Assembly (NCBI GenBank): GCA_029243025.1
Contig: JAQWSU010000021.1
Span: forward strand, 1 to 64,000
Length of the DNA stretch: 64,000 nt
Reading direction: 5' to 3'
Origin: Pirellulaceae bacterium
GTDB lineage: Bacteria; Planctomycetota; Planctomycetia; Pirellulales; Pirellulaceae
Position numbers and translations under genes: made by a program. Below, one piece after another: positions 8,601 through 16,864 of the stretch (its first letter is position 1; every line of letters begins with the position of its first letter). The notes beneath the pieces were generated by a model, which did no database searches, was not told the origin of the DNA, and saw nothing but the letters and a program-made list of their open reading frames with translations.

Positions 8601-8807
8601 GTCTTGCAGGGTGTTGTTGAGGGCGTGTCCCAGATGCAAAGCTCCCGTTACGTTCGGCGGTGGGATCACGATCGTAAACGGTTCACGTGTCGAATCGGGT
8701 TCACTGTGGAAGTAACCTTTTTGCTCCCACATCTCGGACAGCCGTTGCTGGGCTGTTTTGTAATCGAATCGTGTTGGCAGCGTTTCGGCCGAGAATTCTA
8801 CGCTCAT
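5667..8807 (-). CDS. valS: Valine--tRNA ligase with inserted zinc ribbon
   Basis: A 1046-residue class I aminoacyl-tRNA synthetase. The HIGH signature is HLGH at 58-61 in PPNVTGALHLGHALN and the KMSKS loop is TMSKSKGN from about 629. The editing domain shows ATTRPETMLGDTAVAVHP (about 227-244), and the C-terminus is a coiled-coil arm (about 970-1046). It charges tRNA-Val. Two differences from the E. coli enzyme (951 residues) explain its length: an extra helical insert in the editing region (about 247-300), and a four-cysteine zinc-ribbon-like insert after the catalytic domain (C674, C677, C695, C698) before the anticodon-binding part that begins ERFELARNFCNKLWN. Such inserts fit a planctomycete-type ValRS. 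Transcribed alone or with cimA, 67 bp upstream. Confidence 0.97.
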   Translation of the reverse strand: MSVEFSAETLPTRFDYKTAQQRLSEMWEQKGYFHSEPDSTREPFTIVIPPPNVTGALHLGHALNNTLQDVLIRYKRMRGFNALWMPGTDHAGIATQAVVERRLFEEEGKTRHDLGRKQLVERIWQWKDAYETRILSQLKQMGCSCDWQRTRFTLDETCARAVRQTFFDLFQKRLIYRGKRLVNWDTFLQTAVSDDEVFHETVKGHFWHFQYPVLNPQPGEPEFVTIATTRPETMLGDTAVAVHPDPAAALDAVEKELQERLLTAPGKDKEGIAAELEQVQQRRVEMLPQLIQLRDMAVAGRMLQLPLVNREIPLITDEWAKPHLGSGCVKITPAHDANDYEVGKRADLPMINILNPEGTLNSNAGPYQGDKIQKARKRVIADLDELGLLGEIEDRQIDLAHSDRSKTPIEPYLADQWFVKMNQLAQSAMDAVTDDRVQIFPPRYRKGYLDWLSEKRDWPVSRQLWWGHRIPIWSFTAENDANVWAKQSFDFLETVDITQESQAIASDYEGKLTAIIGPGAAENQLSLLVCVAADEPEIEQQLESSGLTKEDDVLDTWFSSALWPHSTLGWPTSSEQLNYYYPTSTLITSRDIITLWVARMVLAGLNNMGEIPFREVFIHPKILDGYGETMSKSKGNGVDPLDVIEKFGADALRFGIAYLTTDTQDVRMPVQFECPHCQSLMDQTKKNRELPRVQCKKCQEEFSTQWARKEEDQVLLRGAVVSERFELARNFCNKLWNVARLTLINLDGYGSSPVSDGDLAFEDRWILSRLATVTEQVTEGLEHYHYADAARTLYDFAWDEFCSFYAEMAKPRFEDPATRPTAQRVIAYVLDSLLRLLHPMIPFLTEEVWGLLNRVAPVRGLSEPTLACEHVVVAPWPTVERARQDKQLEGQFAKFQAVLGAIREIRSRQGIPPRDKVEFVVRCGAEDNGLLQPMERYFERMANAHATGWGEKAEIPQTHAKVDLNEMDVFVDLKDFIDVEAEIERNAKQESKLLGMISGKEKKLSNESFVQRAPAEVVQREQEGLETLKQQLASVREALEKLRSSS

Positions 8808-8874
8808 GAGTTTCTTTCATGCGACGGCGAGGCGACGCTGCGTCGGTCGCACTGCGCGGTGATATAGGGGGGGA

Positions 8875-10470
8875 CTAGGAGGCTACCTGTTTGTCTTGCT
8901 GGGATTGCTGATTCGTTTCGTCCTTATACAGCTTGTATTCGAACGAGTCGACCAGAGCGCTCCAGCTTGCCTCGATAATGTTTTCGCTGACTCCGACCGT
9001 CCCCCAAACACTATCGTCGTCTCGACTTTCGATGAAGACGCGAATTCGGGCCGCGGTCCCTGCGTCGGTGTTGACGACGCGGACTTTGTAATCGACTAAG
9101 TGCATTGATTGAAGATTAGGAAACGCTCCGTTCAATGCTTTTCGCAAAGCCGCATCGAGAGCGTTAATTGGACCGTCACCTTCAGCGACTTCGTGCCTTA
9201 GTTCTTCACCCACATTCAATTTGATCGTGGCTTCCGTGCGAGGCGGCTCACCGGCATCACCAATCACTTCAATATGATACTTAATCCGACGAAAATGCGG
9301 ATTAAACGTTTCGGCTGTTTTCTTGACTAGCAGATCAAAAGAAGCCTCAGCTGCTTCAAACTGGTAGCCTTCGTTTTCGAGCGTCACGACCCGGGCTAGA
9401 ATCTTATCCATCAGATCGCGGTCGTGGTCCAATTGGTGTTTGGTCATCTTGGAAATGATATTGGATCGTCCCGACAATTCACTGACCAACACGCGGCGTT
9501 CATTTCCAACGGACTCCGGTGCGATGTGTTCATAGCTGGAGGCGTTGCGATTTACCGCATGCACATGCATGCCGCCCTTGTGAGCGAAGGCACTCGGGCC
9601 GACAAAAGCTTGGCCGCTGCGGAAATTTACGTTGGCTGTTTCGTAAACATATCGCGAGATTTCCGTCAAACGCTCGATCGCCTCTTTGCTGAGTATTCGG
9701 TAGCCTTTTTTCTTCACTGCTAAGTTAGCAATGACAGAAATTAAATCGGCGTTACCGCAACGTTCACCAAAACCGTTGATTGTTCCTTGAACCTGAACGG
9801 CCCCTGCGTCGATAGCTGCCAATGAATTGGCAACCGCCAAATCGCAATCGTTGTGGCAGTGGATCCCGATTGGGATCGAGACCGCCGCCGCTTTGCGCGT
9901 TAGCTCAGCAATCTCTTCCGGCATGCTGCCACCGTTGGTGTCGCACAAGACGATGGTCGAAGCGCCTGCCTCGGCAGCTGCTCGAATCGTTTTTTCGGCG
10001 TAGCTCGAATTGAGTTTCCAGCCATCAAAAAAGTGTTCGGCATCGTAGATTACCTCGCGCCCCGCATCGCACAGGTATTGAACGCTCTCGCCGATCATTG
10101 CCAGATTCTCTTCCAGCGTTACCCCCAAGACTTCGCGCACGTGGAATTCAGAGGTCTTGCCGACCAGGGTGATGACGGGGGATTCGGCAGCGACCAATGC
10201 CTTCATGCCAGGGTCTTCAGCGGCTTGTTTGCCGCGGCGGCGGGTCATCCCAAACGCACATGCCTTGGCATGTGAGAGAGGTTTTTTGCGTAAATGTGTG
10301 AAGTATTCGACGTCTTTTTCGTTGGAGAGCGGATAGCCACCTTCGACAAAATCGATGCCGATTGAGTCCAGTCTTCGGGCGATCAAGAGTTTGTCATGAA
10401 GTGATAGGCTGATGCCTTCGCCCTGGGACCCGTCGCGAAGCGTGGTGTCGTAGATCTGTATGTGTCGCAT
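8875..10470 (-). CDS. cimA: Citramalate synthase
   Basis: A 531-residue enzyme of the DRE-TIM metallolyase / LeuA family. The N-terminus IYDTTLRDGSQGEGISLS holds the catalytic DRDG-type signature. NGFGERCGNADLISVIANL and AFAHKGGMHVHAV are the metal-site motifs, and the C-terminal third is a LeuA-type regulatory domain. The D-R-E-G-Y sequence (VEGGYPLSNEKD) and the length point to the citramalate synthase branch, which condenses pyruvate with acetyl-CoA in the threonine-independent isoleucine route, rather than to isopropylmalate synthase. GGAGGA lies about 9 bases before the ATG at 10470. The 5' leader carries a terminator with a competing structure (10514-10583), suggesting attenuation by amino acid supply. 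Confidence 0.92.
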   Translation of the reverse strand: MRHIQIYDTTLRDGSQGEGISLSLHDKLLIARRLDSIGIDFVEGGYPLSNEKDVEYFTHLRKKPLSHAKACAFGMTRRRGKQAAEDPGMKALVAAESPVITLVGKTSEFHVREVLGVTLEENLAMIGESVQYLCDAGREVIYDAEHFFDGWKLNSSYAEKTIRAAAEAGASTIVLCDTNGGSMPEEIAELTRKAAAVSIPIGIHCHNDCDLAVANSLAAIDAGAVQVQGTINGFGERCGNADLISVIANLAVKKKGYRILSKEAIERLTEISRYVYETANVNFRSGQAFVGPSAFAHKGGMHVHAVNRNASSYEHIAPESVGNERRVLVSELSGRSNIISKMTKHQLDHDRDLMDKILARVVTLENEGYQFEAAEASFDLLVKKTAETFNPHFRRIKYHIEVIGDAGEPPRTEATIKLNVGEELRHEVAEGDGPINALDAALRKALNGAFPNLQSMHLVDYKVRVVNTDAGTAARIRVFIESRDDDSVWGTVGVSENIIEASWSALVDSFEYKLYKDETNQQSQQDKQVAS

Positions 10471-10513
10471 CGGTTGAGTTCCTCCGACCTGTTTCGGGCC
10501 GTAACGACAAAGA

Positions 10514-10583
10514 CAAAAAAAGCCCTGTGACCGTCTGGCCTCAGGGCTGATGATTCAAAACATCCAGTCAACGCCCTCAGGCC
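10514..10583 (-). promoter_or_regulatory. Candidate transcription attenuator in the cimA leader
   Basis: In the cimA 5' leader, on the minus strand, an intrinsic terminator is formed by AGCCCTG (10548-10542) pairing with CAGGGCT (10527-10521), followed by a U-tract (10520-10515). An upstream segment at 10583-10573 (GGCCTGAGGGC) can pair, with one central mismatch, with 10547-10537 (GCCCTGAGGCC). That pairing would swallow the left arm of the terminator, giving the classic antiterminator/terminator choice. No minus-strand gene ends just upstream, so this terminator serves the leader of cimA itself. Leader frames cover the region (for example a GTG frame at about 10622 ending in TGA before the terminator), but none is rich in Ile, Leu or Val codons, so the sensed signal is unclear. 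Confidence 0.6.
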
Positions 10584-10927
10584 CGCGATGATTCGCGAAT
10601 CGTGCCAATCCATGGAATGCCACTAGGAATAGGGGCAACCGGGTAGAATCGGGCGTCGATCGATAGAGTGGCCGTGTACAGCATGACTCGGATAAATAAG
10701 GGCTATTCTCGCTTGATTTGTAAGAATAGGCGGTTGAAGACGTTGTGTCAATTGTGACGCTTCGGAGCTGTGAGGGCTGTTGCAGCGAAATTGTCTCCGA
10801 TCGCCTACCATTCCCCCTGCGATCCCCACCGAGTTAAATAACGAGCATCTCGGCCCGTGGGAGTTTCGAGATTGGCAGGAGCTCGATTTCGCTGCTTATC
10901 GTTCCTCAGTCACGTCAAAGAGAATCA
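10584..10927. other. Divergent intergenic region cimA / cmoA
   Basis: Divergent promoters for cimA (minus) and cmoA (plus) must lie here. I see no gene in it; the frame at 10623-10829 on the minus strand has no protein-like character. The remaining cimA leader structure is described separately. Confidence 0.4.
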
Positions 10928-11641
10928 ATGAAACAAGACCGGATCTACGCCAGTCCCCGAGAAGAAGTCGAGCCGTTTGTCTTCGATCGGCAGGTTGTGC
11001 GCGTGTTTGATGACATGATCGAACGATCCGTGCCCCATTATCGCGAAGTGGTTCTGGAGATCATTGAGCTGGCAGTCGATGCTTTTCAGCCAGAAACCCA
11101 CTTATATGACTTGGGCTGTTCGTTAGGAGCCGTTTTGATTCCCGTGGCGTCGCGGTTGGCCTCCCAGGCCGGTACGATCTGTGGAGTCGATCAATCAAGC
11201 GCCATGCTGGAGGAGCTTTCGCGACGTGGGGATGGTTTGCCGATCAAATTGCTCTGTGATGATCTGAGCCAAATGAGCTTTCAGCCGGCGTCAGTGGTGA
11301 TTTTAAATCTGACCTTACAGTTTGTCCCCGTAAAAGCTCGTCACGTCTTGTTGGCACGCATTTATGATGCGATGGTCAATGGGGGCGTGTTACTGTTGAC
11401 CGAAAAAATCGCGGCACCGAATCCAGCACTCGACCAGCTTTATCGTGAGCGACATCACGCATTTAAACGTTCTCAAGGCTATTCAGATCTGGAGATCCAT
11501 CAGAAACGGCAGTCGCTTGAGGACGTGCTGGTGACAGAAAGTAAGGAAGTGCATTTACGGCGTCTTGCCGATGTTGGATTTTCCTCCGTCGATATTTGGC
11601 ATCAACGTTATAACTTCGCGTCGTTTTACGCTTGCAAATGA
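10928..11641 (+). CDS. cmoA: Carboxy-S-adenosyl-L-methionine synthase
   Basis: A 237-residue SAM-fold protein close in length to E. coli CmoA (247). It starts DRIYASPREEVEPFVFDRQVVRVFDDMIERSVPHY, typical for CmoA. It has motif I LYDLGCSLGAVLIPVA, the acidic GVDQSSAMLE strand, and NLTLQFVP followed by ALDQLYRERHHAFKRSQGYSDLEI. CmoA converts SAM and prephenate to carboxy-SAM. The product is used by CmoB, encoded immediately downstream with a 4-base ATGA overlap. Together they make 5-carboxymethoxyuridine at position 34 of certain tRNAs. The operon arrangement and the matched pair make the call firm. Confidence 0.95.
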   Translation: MKQDRIYASPREEVEPFVFDRQVVRVFDDMIERSVPHYREVVLEIIELAVDAFQPETHLYDLGCSLGAVLIPVASRLASQAGTICGVDQSSAMLEELSRRGDGLPIKLLCDDLSQMSFQPASVVILNLTLQFVPVKARHVLLARIYDAMVNGGVLLLTEKIAAPNPALDQLYRERHHAFKRSQGYSDLEIHQKRQSLEDVLVTESKEVHLRRLADVGFSSVDIWHQRYNFASFYACK

Positions 11642-12612
11642 ATCGCATCGATCTCTTATCGTCGTTGTTTTCGACCATGCCCGATCTGGAACTGGCAGAC
11701 GTGCTGGATCTGCGTGCGTTGGAAGCAGAAGTCAGGCTGGAGCTGCCTCGAGGGATCGGGGCAGAGCTGATGACGGCTTTGGGCGAGCTACCTCGCTTGA
11801 GCGTAGTCGATTGTGATTGTCGCGACGTCGTCAGGGCCCAACTGTCGAAGCCGCTGAGTGAGCTTGAGCGAAAGCAACTTGTCGACTCACTCATGCAGTT
11901 CGCACCCTGGCGGAAAGGCCCATTCCAGATTGGCGATGTTTTGATCGATGCCGAGTGGCGATCAGATTGGAAATGGGACCGCGTCGTGACGCATCTGCCG
12001 ACTTTGACCAATCAACGTGTGCTTGACGTTGGTTGTGGAAACGGATACTACCTGTATCGACTCGCCGCGCAGTGCCCGCAAGTGGTGGCGGGTATCGATC
12101 CTTACGCTCGTTACTTATTTCAATTTGTCGCCTTGCAGCAGTACATGCAGATCGAAAATATCCGCTTTCTACCCGTTTCGCTGGATCGGCTCCCCGACTT
12201 GAAGCAGTACTTTGATGTCTTGCTTTGCATGGGGGTGCTCTATCATCAACGTTCCCCCCTGGATTTTCTGGCCCAATTGGCTGGCTATTTGCGGCCGGGC
12301 GGGAGCCTAGTGATTGAGACGTTGACGATTCCCGGAGACGATTCGATCGCCCTTTTTCCAGCTTCCCGCTACGCGAAAATGCGAAACTGCTTTTTCCTGC
12401 CAACTTCGAATTGTCTCCAAGGTTGGTTGTCGCGTGCTGGATTTTCCGACTTGCGGGTCGTCGATGAGATGGTCACGACGGTCGCGGAGCAGCGGTCTAC
12501 AACCTGGATGCAATTTGATTCGCTATCAGACTTTCTTGATCCGAGCGATGCGGCTCGCACCCTGGAGGGCCATCCGGCGCCCCAACGAACCATTGTCGTC
12601 GCGACACGATAG
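11638..12612 (+). CDS. cmoB: tRNA U34 carboxymethyltransferase
   Basis: A 324-residue protein when started at the ATG that overlaps the cmoA stop (ATGA, 11638); E. coli CmoB has 323 residues. A TTG six bases earlier is a poorer choice. The C-terminal two thirds show the CmoB layout: WRKGPFQIGDVLIDAEWRSDWKWDRV, SAM-binding VLDVGCGNGYYLYRLA, GIDPYARYLFQF, CMGVLYHQRSPLDFL and LVIETLTIPGD. CmoB transfers the carboxymethyl group from carboxy-SAM to 5-hydroxyuridine 34 in tRNA. It is translationally coupled to cmoA and converges with ftsK, whose stop is only 9 bases away. Confidence 0.95.
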   Translation: MNRIDLLSSLFSTMPDLELADVLDLRALEAEVRLELPRGIGAELMTALGELPRLSVVDCDCRDVVRAQLSKPLSELERKQLVDSLMQFAPWRKGPFQIGDVLIDAEWRSDWKWDRVVTHLPTLTNQRVLDVGCGNGYYLYRLAAQCPQVVAGIDPYARYLFQFVALQQYMQIENIRFLPVSLDRLPDLKQYFDVLLCMGVLYHQRSPLDFLAQLAGYLRPGGSLVIETLTIPGDDSIALFPASRYAKMRNCFFLPTSNCLQGWLSRAGFSDLRVVDEMVTTVAEQRSTTWMQFDSLSDFLDPSDAARTLEGHPAPQRTIVVATR

Positions 12613-12620
12613 CGAACAGG

Positions 12621-15536
12621 TCAGGCTTTCTCGGTCTCGTATTCTTCTTCGTCATAGGCGTCGCCCTCGTCGTACTCGTCGTCGCCCTCGTCGTCACCTT
12701 CTGGCTCGTCGTCGCCTTCTTCGTCGGCAGCGGCCTCTTCATCGTACTCGTATTCCTCGACTTCATAATCTTCGTCTTCGTATTCGTCGACGAGATCCTC
12801 TTCTTCTTCTTCTTCTTCTTCTTGGCTCGTCACGTCGTTCGGCACGGATTCATTGTCGGCTGGCTGGTTTGCCAGTTTGGCTTTGACGGAAGGACGTCTG
12901 ATCTTTCGACTCGTTTCTTCTTCATGCTCCGTTTGCTCTTCTTCTTCGTCCTCGGAGCAATCGCTAGCTGCGTCGGTTGGCGTGGACGATTCGTCCCAGG
13001 TTTGGGAGGGGACGATTTTGTTTGAGCGTTTTTTCTTAAGTGCTGTCGGCTCTTCCTCCTCGACGGCTTCAGCCGACTCTCCCCCTTGGAGTTGTTGCCA
13101 ATCGCTCAGTGACATCACGACCTCGCGTGCTTGTGAGCCGTTGTAGGGGCCGACAATTCCATCTTCGGCCATGAAGTCAATCAGTCGCGCGGCGCGACCG
13201 TAACCGATGCCCAGGCAGCGTTGTAAGAGGGAGACGGAGCCTCGGCCTTCGCGGATGACGATGTCGACGGCACTTTCGTAGAGGTCATCTCGTTTTTTGA
13301 GTTCACCGCCGACCGCTTGATCGGGTTCGTCAACTTTCATTTGAACAAGTTCTTTGACAAAGTTTTGCTCACCCGTGCTGACGCATTCCACAACCGAATT
13401 GATTTCGTCATCCGTCAAGAACGTACCTTGCCCACGCAACAGAGCGCTGGTTCCTGGCCAGAGGAACAGCATATCGCCATTTCCGAGCAGTTTGTCGGCG
13501 CCCATTTCGTCCAAGACGACTCGACTGTCAGTTCGACTAGCGACTTGGAAAGCGATGCGAGCGGGTAGATTGGATTTGATCAGGCCGGTGATGACGTCAA
13601 CCGTTGGTTTTTGAGTGGCCAGGATCAAGTGAATTCCGACGGCCCGGCTTTTTTGAGCCAAGCGAATGATGTGTTGTTCGACCTCTTTACCGGATGTCAT
13701 CATCAAGTCTGCCATTTCGTCGGCGACGATGACGATGTAGGGCAAGTGCAGCGGGATTGCCTCTCGTTCCTCATCTGACAATTCCAGCCGTTCCATTAAT
13801 TCTTCTTCGCCCAACTGGTTGTAGCCGCTGATATGTCGGACTCCGGCGCGAGCAAGCAGTTCGTAACGTTCCTCCATTTTGTCGACGGCCCAGGCCAGAA
13901 TGGCTTCGGCTTTGCGCATGTCTGTCACTACTGGATGCATCAGGTGCGGCAAAGTTCGATAGCCGCTTAGTTCGACCATTTTGGGGTCAATCATTAGCAT
14001 CCGGACTTCGTCGGGGCGACGGGTCATCAGAATCGAGGAAATGATCGCGTTCAAACAGACACTTTTTCCGGTACCCGTTCTCCCCGCGATCAGCAGATGA
14101 GGGAGGGTAGAAAGGTCAACCGTCAGAGGGTTCCCAGACACGTCTTTGCCAAGGAATAATGGGATCCGCATTTTTTTAATGCGACCGTTTGATTCTTCCA
14201 TCACCTCACGCAGTCGCACGACCTGACGTTGTTCGTTGGGTACTTCGATGCCCACGGTGTTTTTGCCTGGAATCGGCGCGACGATCCGAACACTGGGAAC
14301 ACGCAAGGCGATGGCCAAGTCGTCCGCCAGGCCAGTGATTCTTGAGAGTCGCAGTCCGGCTTCGAGTTCGATTTCGTATTGAGCAATGACGGGGCCCGTT
14401 TCGATCTCGACTACCTTGACTTGGAAACCGAAGTCTTTGAAGGTTTTTTCCAGGATGCGCGCTTTTCGCCGAACTTCTTTTTCTTGTTGGTCGAACGAGA
14501 AGTCTTCACCTTCAATTAACAGGTCGATGTCGGGCAGTTGATATTCTCTTGTATCCTCCTGCAGGCTCGCTTCGTTGAGTTGTTCTATCACTTCCTCGCG
14601 AGCATCTTTCTCGGGAACCTTTCGGACACGTAGGGCGGGAGTCGCCTTCCCCATCAATTTGCGAAGTCCGGAAGCAGCAGAGGAGGGCGCTGGAGCGGGT
14701 TCTTCCTCTTCGAATTCGTCTTCCTCACCCTCTTCTTCGTATTCGTCTTGATCTGCTTCGAGCTCGGCTTCTTCTTCTTCTTCTTCTTCTTCGTAATCAT
14801 CCGTCGCAGCTTGGTCCTCCTCCCAGTCTTCGTCGCAATCCTCTTGCTCGGCTTCGACTCGTTTACCGCCGATTCGAACCGCTAACGTTTGCACGTCATT
14901 ATCAACATCATTCTCGATGGTTCTCTTCTTCGACTTGACTTGACGACCGCGAGAACGATCGAGGGCAGCTCTTCCGACTTGCCAGCCCATCTGGAACAGC
15001 ACATAGTCAGTCCACAGGATCAGACCGAATAGCGTGATGCTGAAGGCCAGAATCAAACCTCCCACGGTGGCAAAGTGCGTGGTTAAAACCGCATTGCCAA
15101 TTGCTCCCACGTAGCCTCCCGGACCGATCATTGGGCCGGTCCAAGTCGCCGGTCCGATAATTGAGATCATGGTGGTCAAACCAATCAGTGTGAGAAACCA
15201 ACCAATGATACGGACGACGGGTGCCGATATTTGTCGTCGGCAGAGCAGGTATCCGACTAGCGTCGCCAAGGAAAGGACGAGGAAGTAGGCACCCCAGCCA
15301 AAGGATCGCAAGAGCAGATCTGCTGCTAAAGCACCTGACTGACCGCAGAGATTCGAAAGGGATTCTGGAGCCGGATAGACCAGCGCGTCTGGCTGATAAA
15401 TCCGATTAAGCGGAAACACAGGAACCTGAATGGGATCCGTTGAGTGATAGCTGGCCAGCGACAATCCCAAGAAAATCGTGACCGCGAGTAGGGCCAAAGC
15501 AGACAGGTCGAGTTGTCGGTCTCTATCTTCGAACAT
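12621..15536 (-). CDS. ftsK: DNA translocase FtsK/SpoIIIE with long acidic linker and acidic C-terminal tail
   Basis: A 971-residue translocase. Residues about 11-180 contain four hydrophobic segments anchoring it in the membrane. The linker 225-285 is extremely acidic. The motor spans about 320-735, with Walker A GRTGTGKS at 485-492 and Walker B IVIVADEMADLM at 601-612. A gamma winged-helix domain (about 750-810: SAVDIVIREGRGSVSLLQRCLGIG) follows. FtsK pumps chromosome ends through the division septum and recognises KOPS sequences via gamma. Unusually, gamma is not the C-terminus: about 160 more residues follow, the last 65 almost entirely E, D, Y and G. The acidic stretches are encoded by CTT/CTC-like triplet runs on the plus strand (about 12640-12830 and 14700-14810), which can slip. 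The stop is 9 bases from cmoB. Confidence 0.95.
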   Translation of the reverse strand: MFEDRDRQLDLSALALLAVTIFLGLSLASYHSTDPIQVPVFPLNRIYQPDALVYPAPESLSNLCGQSGALAADLLLRSFGWGAYFLVLSLATLVGYLLCRRQISAPVVRIIGWFLTLIGLTTMISIIGPATWTGPMIGPGGYVGAIGNAVLTTHFATVGGLILAFSITLFGLILWTDYVLFQMGWQVGRAALDRSRGRQVKSKKRTIENDVDNDVQTLAVRIGGKRVEAEQEDCDEDWEEDQAATDDYEEEEEEEEAELEADQDEYEEEGEEDEFEEEEPAPAPSSAASGLRKLMGKATPALRVRKVPEKDAREEVIEQLNEASLQEDTREYQLPDIDLLIEGEDFSFDQQEKEVRRKARILEKTFKDFGFQVKVVEIETGPVIAQYEIELEAGLRLSRITGLADDLAIALRVPSVRIVAPIPGKNTVGIEVPNEQRQVVRLREVMEESNGRIKKMRIPLFLGKDVSGNPLTVDLSTLPHLLIAGRTGTGKSVCLNAIISSILMTRRPDEVRMLMIDPKMVELSGYRTLPHLMHPVVTDMRKAEAILAWAVDKMEERYELLARAGVRHISGYNQLGEEELMERLELSDEEREAIPLHLPYIVIVADEMADLMMTSGKEVEQHIIRLAQKSRAVGIHLILATQKPTVDVITGLIKSNLPARIAFQVASRTDSRVVLDEMGADKLLGNGDMLFLWPGTSALLRGQGTFLTDDEINSVVECVSTGEQNFVKELVQMKVDEPDQAVGGELKKRDDLYESAVDIVIREGRGSVSLLQRCLGIGYGRAARLIDFMAEDGIVGPYNGSQAREVVMSLSDWQQLQGGESAEAVEEEEPTALKKKRSNKIVPSQTWDESSTPTDAASDCSEDEEEEQTEHEEETSRKIRRPSVKAKLANQPADNESVPNDVTSQEEEEEEEEDLVDEYEDEDYEVEEYEYDEEAAADEEGDDEPEGDDEGDDEYDEGDAYDEEEYETEKA

Positions 15537-15810
15537 GAACGCGCTCTTACCTCATGTCAATTCGGCACAATCGCCCTCGTGGCGACTCGTGTTGCCCGCG
15601 CGTCCATGCAGCAACGGCTCCTATTCCCTCGTTCCTATCGTTTCGGCATGCGAGGGTAAGGGGCATGAGAGATGAGCTGCGCCGTCGCAAGACTTTGCCC
15701 AACTGTCAATGTTCGAAACGCGGTTGTCAGAGTCATGATCGACAAAGTTTGTCATTTGACAGCACGGAACGACGAAAAGAACCGATCGTATCGGCTGGTC
15801 GGATCACGGA

Positions 15811-16764
15811 TTACCGTTTGTTGGGACGGGCGGAGAAATTCCGCACAGGAATGAACTGAGGGGAAGTTTGGTGATTCCCATCGCGTCGCTGCAAGATGGC
15901 CAGCAGTTCCCCCGTTTCGTTCACTGCAGCCAGTTGCGGCGATTCAAAGCCTTGATAGCTCACGGCTCGGCCCGTTTGTAAGAGAATCTGGTCGGCCGGG
16001 TTGATCAGAATCTGGGGGAGTTCGCTGACGGCCTCGACCGGAGGAATAAGCTGATCCGGCAGACTCTCCCGCGTGATCTGCTCCAGTGGGATGGCTTTTG
16101 AGAGCTCAAAATGTCCGATTGCCGTTCGGGTTAAAGCCGACATGACCGCCCCCGTTGCCACGGCAGCAGCCAGGTCCCGACCCAATGATCGAACATAGGT
16201 GCCGCTGCCACACCCGATGACCAACGTCAATTCAGGGTAGCAGTAGGATTCAATTTCAAGGTGATCGATGCGAATGGGACGGGCGTTGAGCGTGAACTGT
16301 TCCCCCTCACGAGCTCGTTGATAGGCCCGTTTTCCTTTGACTTTCAGCGCTGAATAAGCCGGTGGCCGCTGTAGGATTTGGCCGACAAATTGGGGGATAG
16401 CGGCGGCGAGTTCGGTTGGTGATGGAATGGACACTCCGTCCAGCTCATTAACCGTGCCCAAAATGTCTTCCGTATCGCTTGTTCGTCCGAGCAAAAAGGT
16501 GCCCCGATAAGCCTTGGGCATGCGTTGGATGAATTCGGTGAGTCGAGTTGCGGGACCGATGGTCACCATTAAAACGCCATTGGCCAAAGGGTCAAGAGTT
16601 CCCGCGTGTCCGACTTTGAGCGGTTTGACAATTCGCTGTACGTGATTCACGACGTCGCGCGACGTCAGGCCTTTCGGTTTGTTGACGTTCAGCAGGCCAA
16701 ACACAGTATATTTCGTCAGTGGGTGGGGAGGATCGAAATGGCGATTGAGGCTCTCTCGTGCCAC
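15811..16764 (-). CDS. truB: tRNA pseudouridine(55) synthase
   Basis: A 317-residue TruB. It shows VFGLLNVNKPKGLTSRDVVN at about residues 22-40, the catalytic Asp motif VGHAGTLDPLANGVL, YRGTFLLGRTSDTEDILG, QRPPAYSALKVKGKRAYQRAREGE and CGSGTYVRSLGRDLA. It isomerises U55 in the T-loop of tRNAs. Length matches the family (E. coli 314). The chosen start is a GTG at 16764; a second GTG at 16704, directly before FGLLNVNK, is possible and would shorten it by 20 residues. It lies upstream of ftsK on the same strand, separated by 274 bp in which I see no gene. Confidence 0.94.
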   Translation of the reverse strand: MARESLNRHFDPPHPLTKYTVFGLLNVNKPKGLTSRDVVNHVQRIVKPLKVGHAGTLDPLANGVLMVTIGPATRLTEFIQRMPKAYRGTFLLGRTSDTEDILGTVNELDGVSIPSPTELAAAIPQFVGQILQRPPAYSALKVKGKRAYQRAREGEQFTLNARPIRIDHLEIESYCYPELTLVIGCGSGTYVRSLGRDLAAAVATGAVMSALTRTAIGHFELSKAIPLEQITRESLPDQLIPPVEAVSELPQILINPADQILLQTGRAVSYQGFESPQLAAVNETGELLAILQRRDGNHQTSPQFIPVRNFSARPNKR

Positions 16765-16864
16765 TTAATGATCCTAACCTGATCCGCGAACAAAGGGAAC
16801 CGGTTGAAGTTTTCGCCGAGGTGGCCGTCGAAAGATAGTCGTGGAAAGGTGGCCGTGCCGGCGC

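Noticed and set aside
10383-10613. A 76-codon frame overlapping the cimA start, as leader peptide
   Set aside because: It has no enrichment of Ile, Leu or Val codons and runs through the terminator into cimA in another frame, so it is not a classic leader peptide.
12434-12886. Arg/Leu-rich plus-strand frames opposite the ftsK acidic tail
   Set aside because: They are simply the reverse complement of the acidic triplet repeats.
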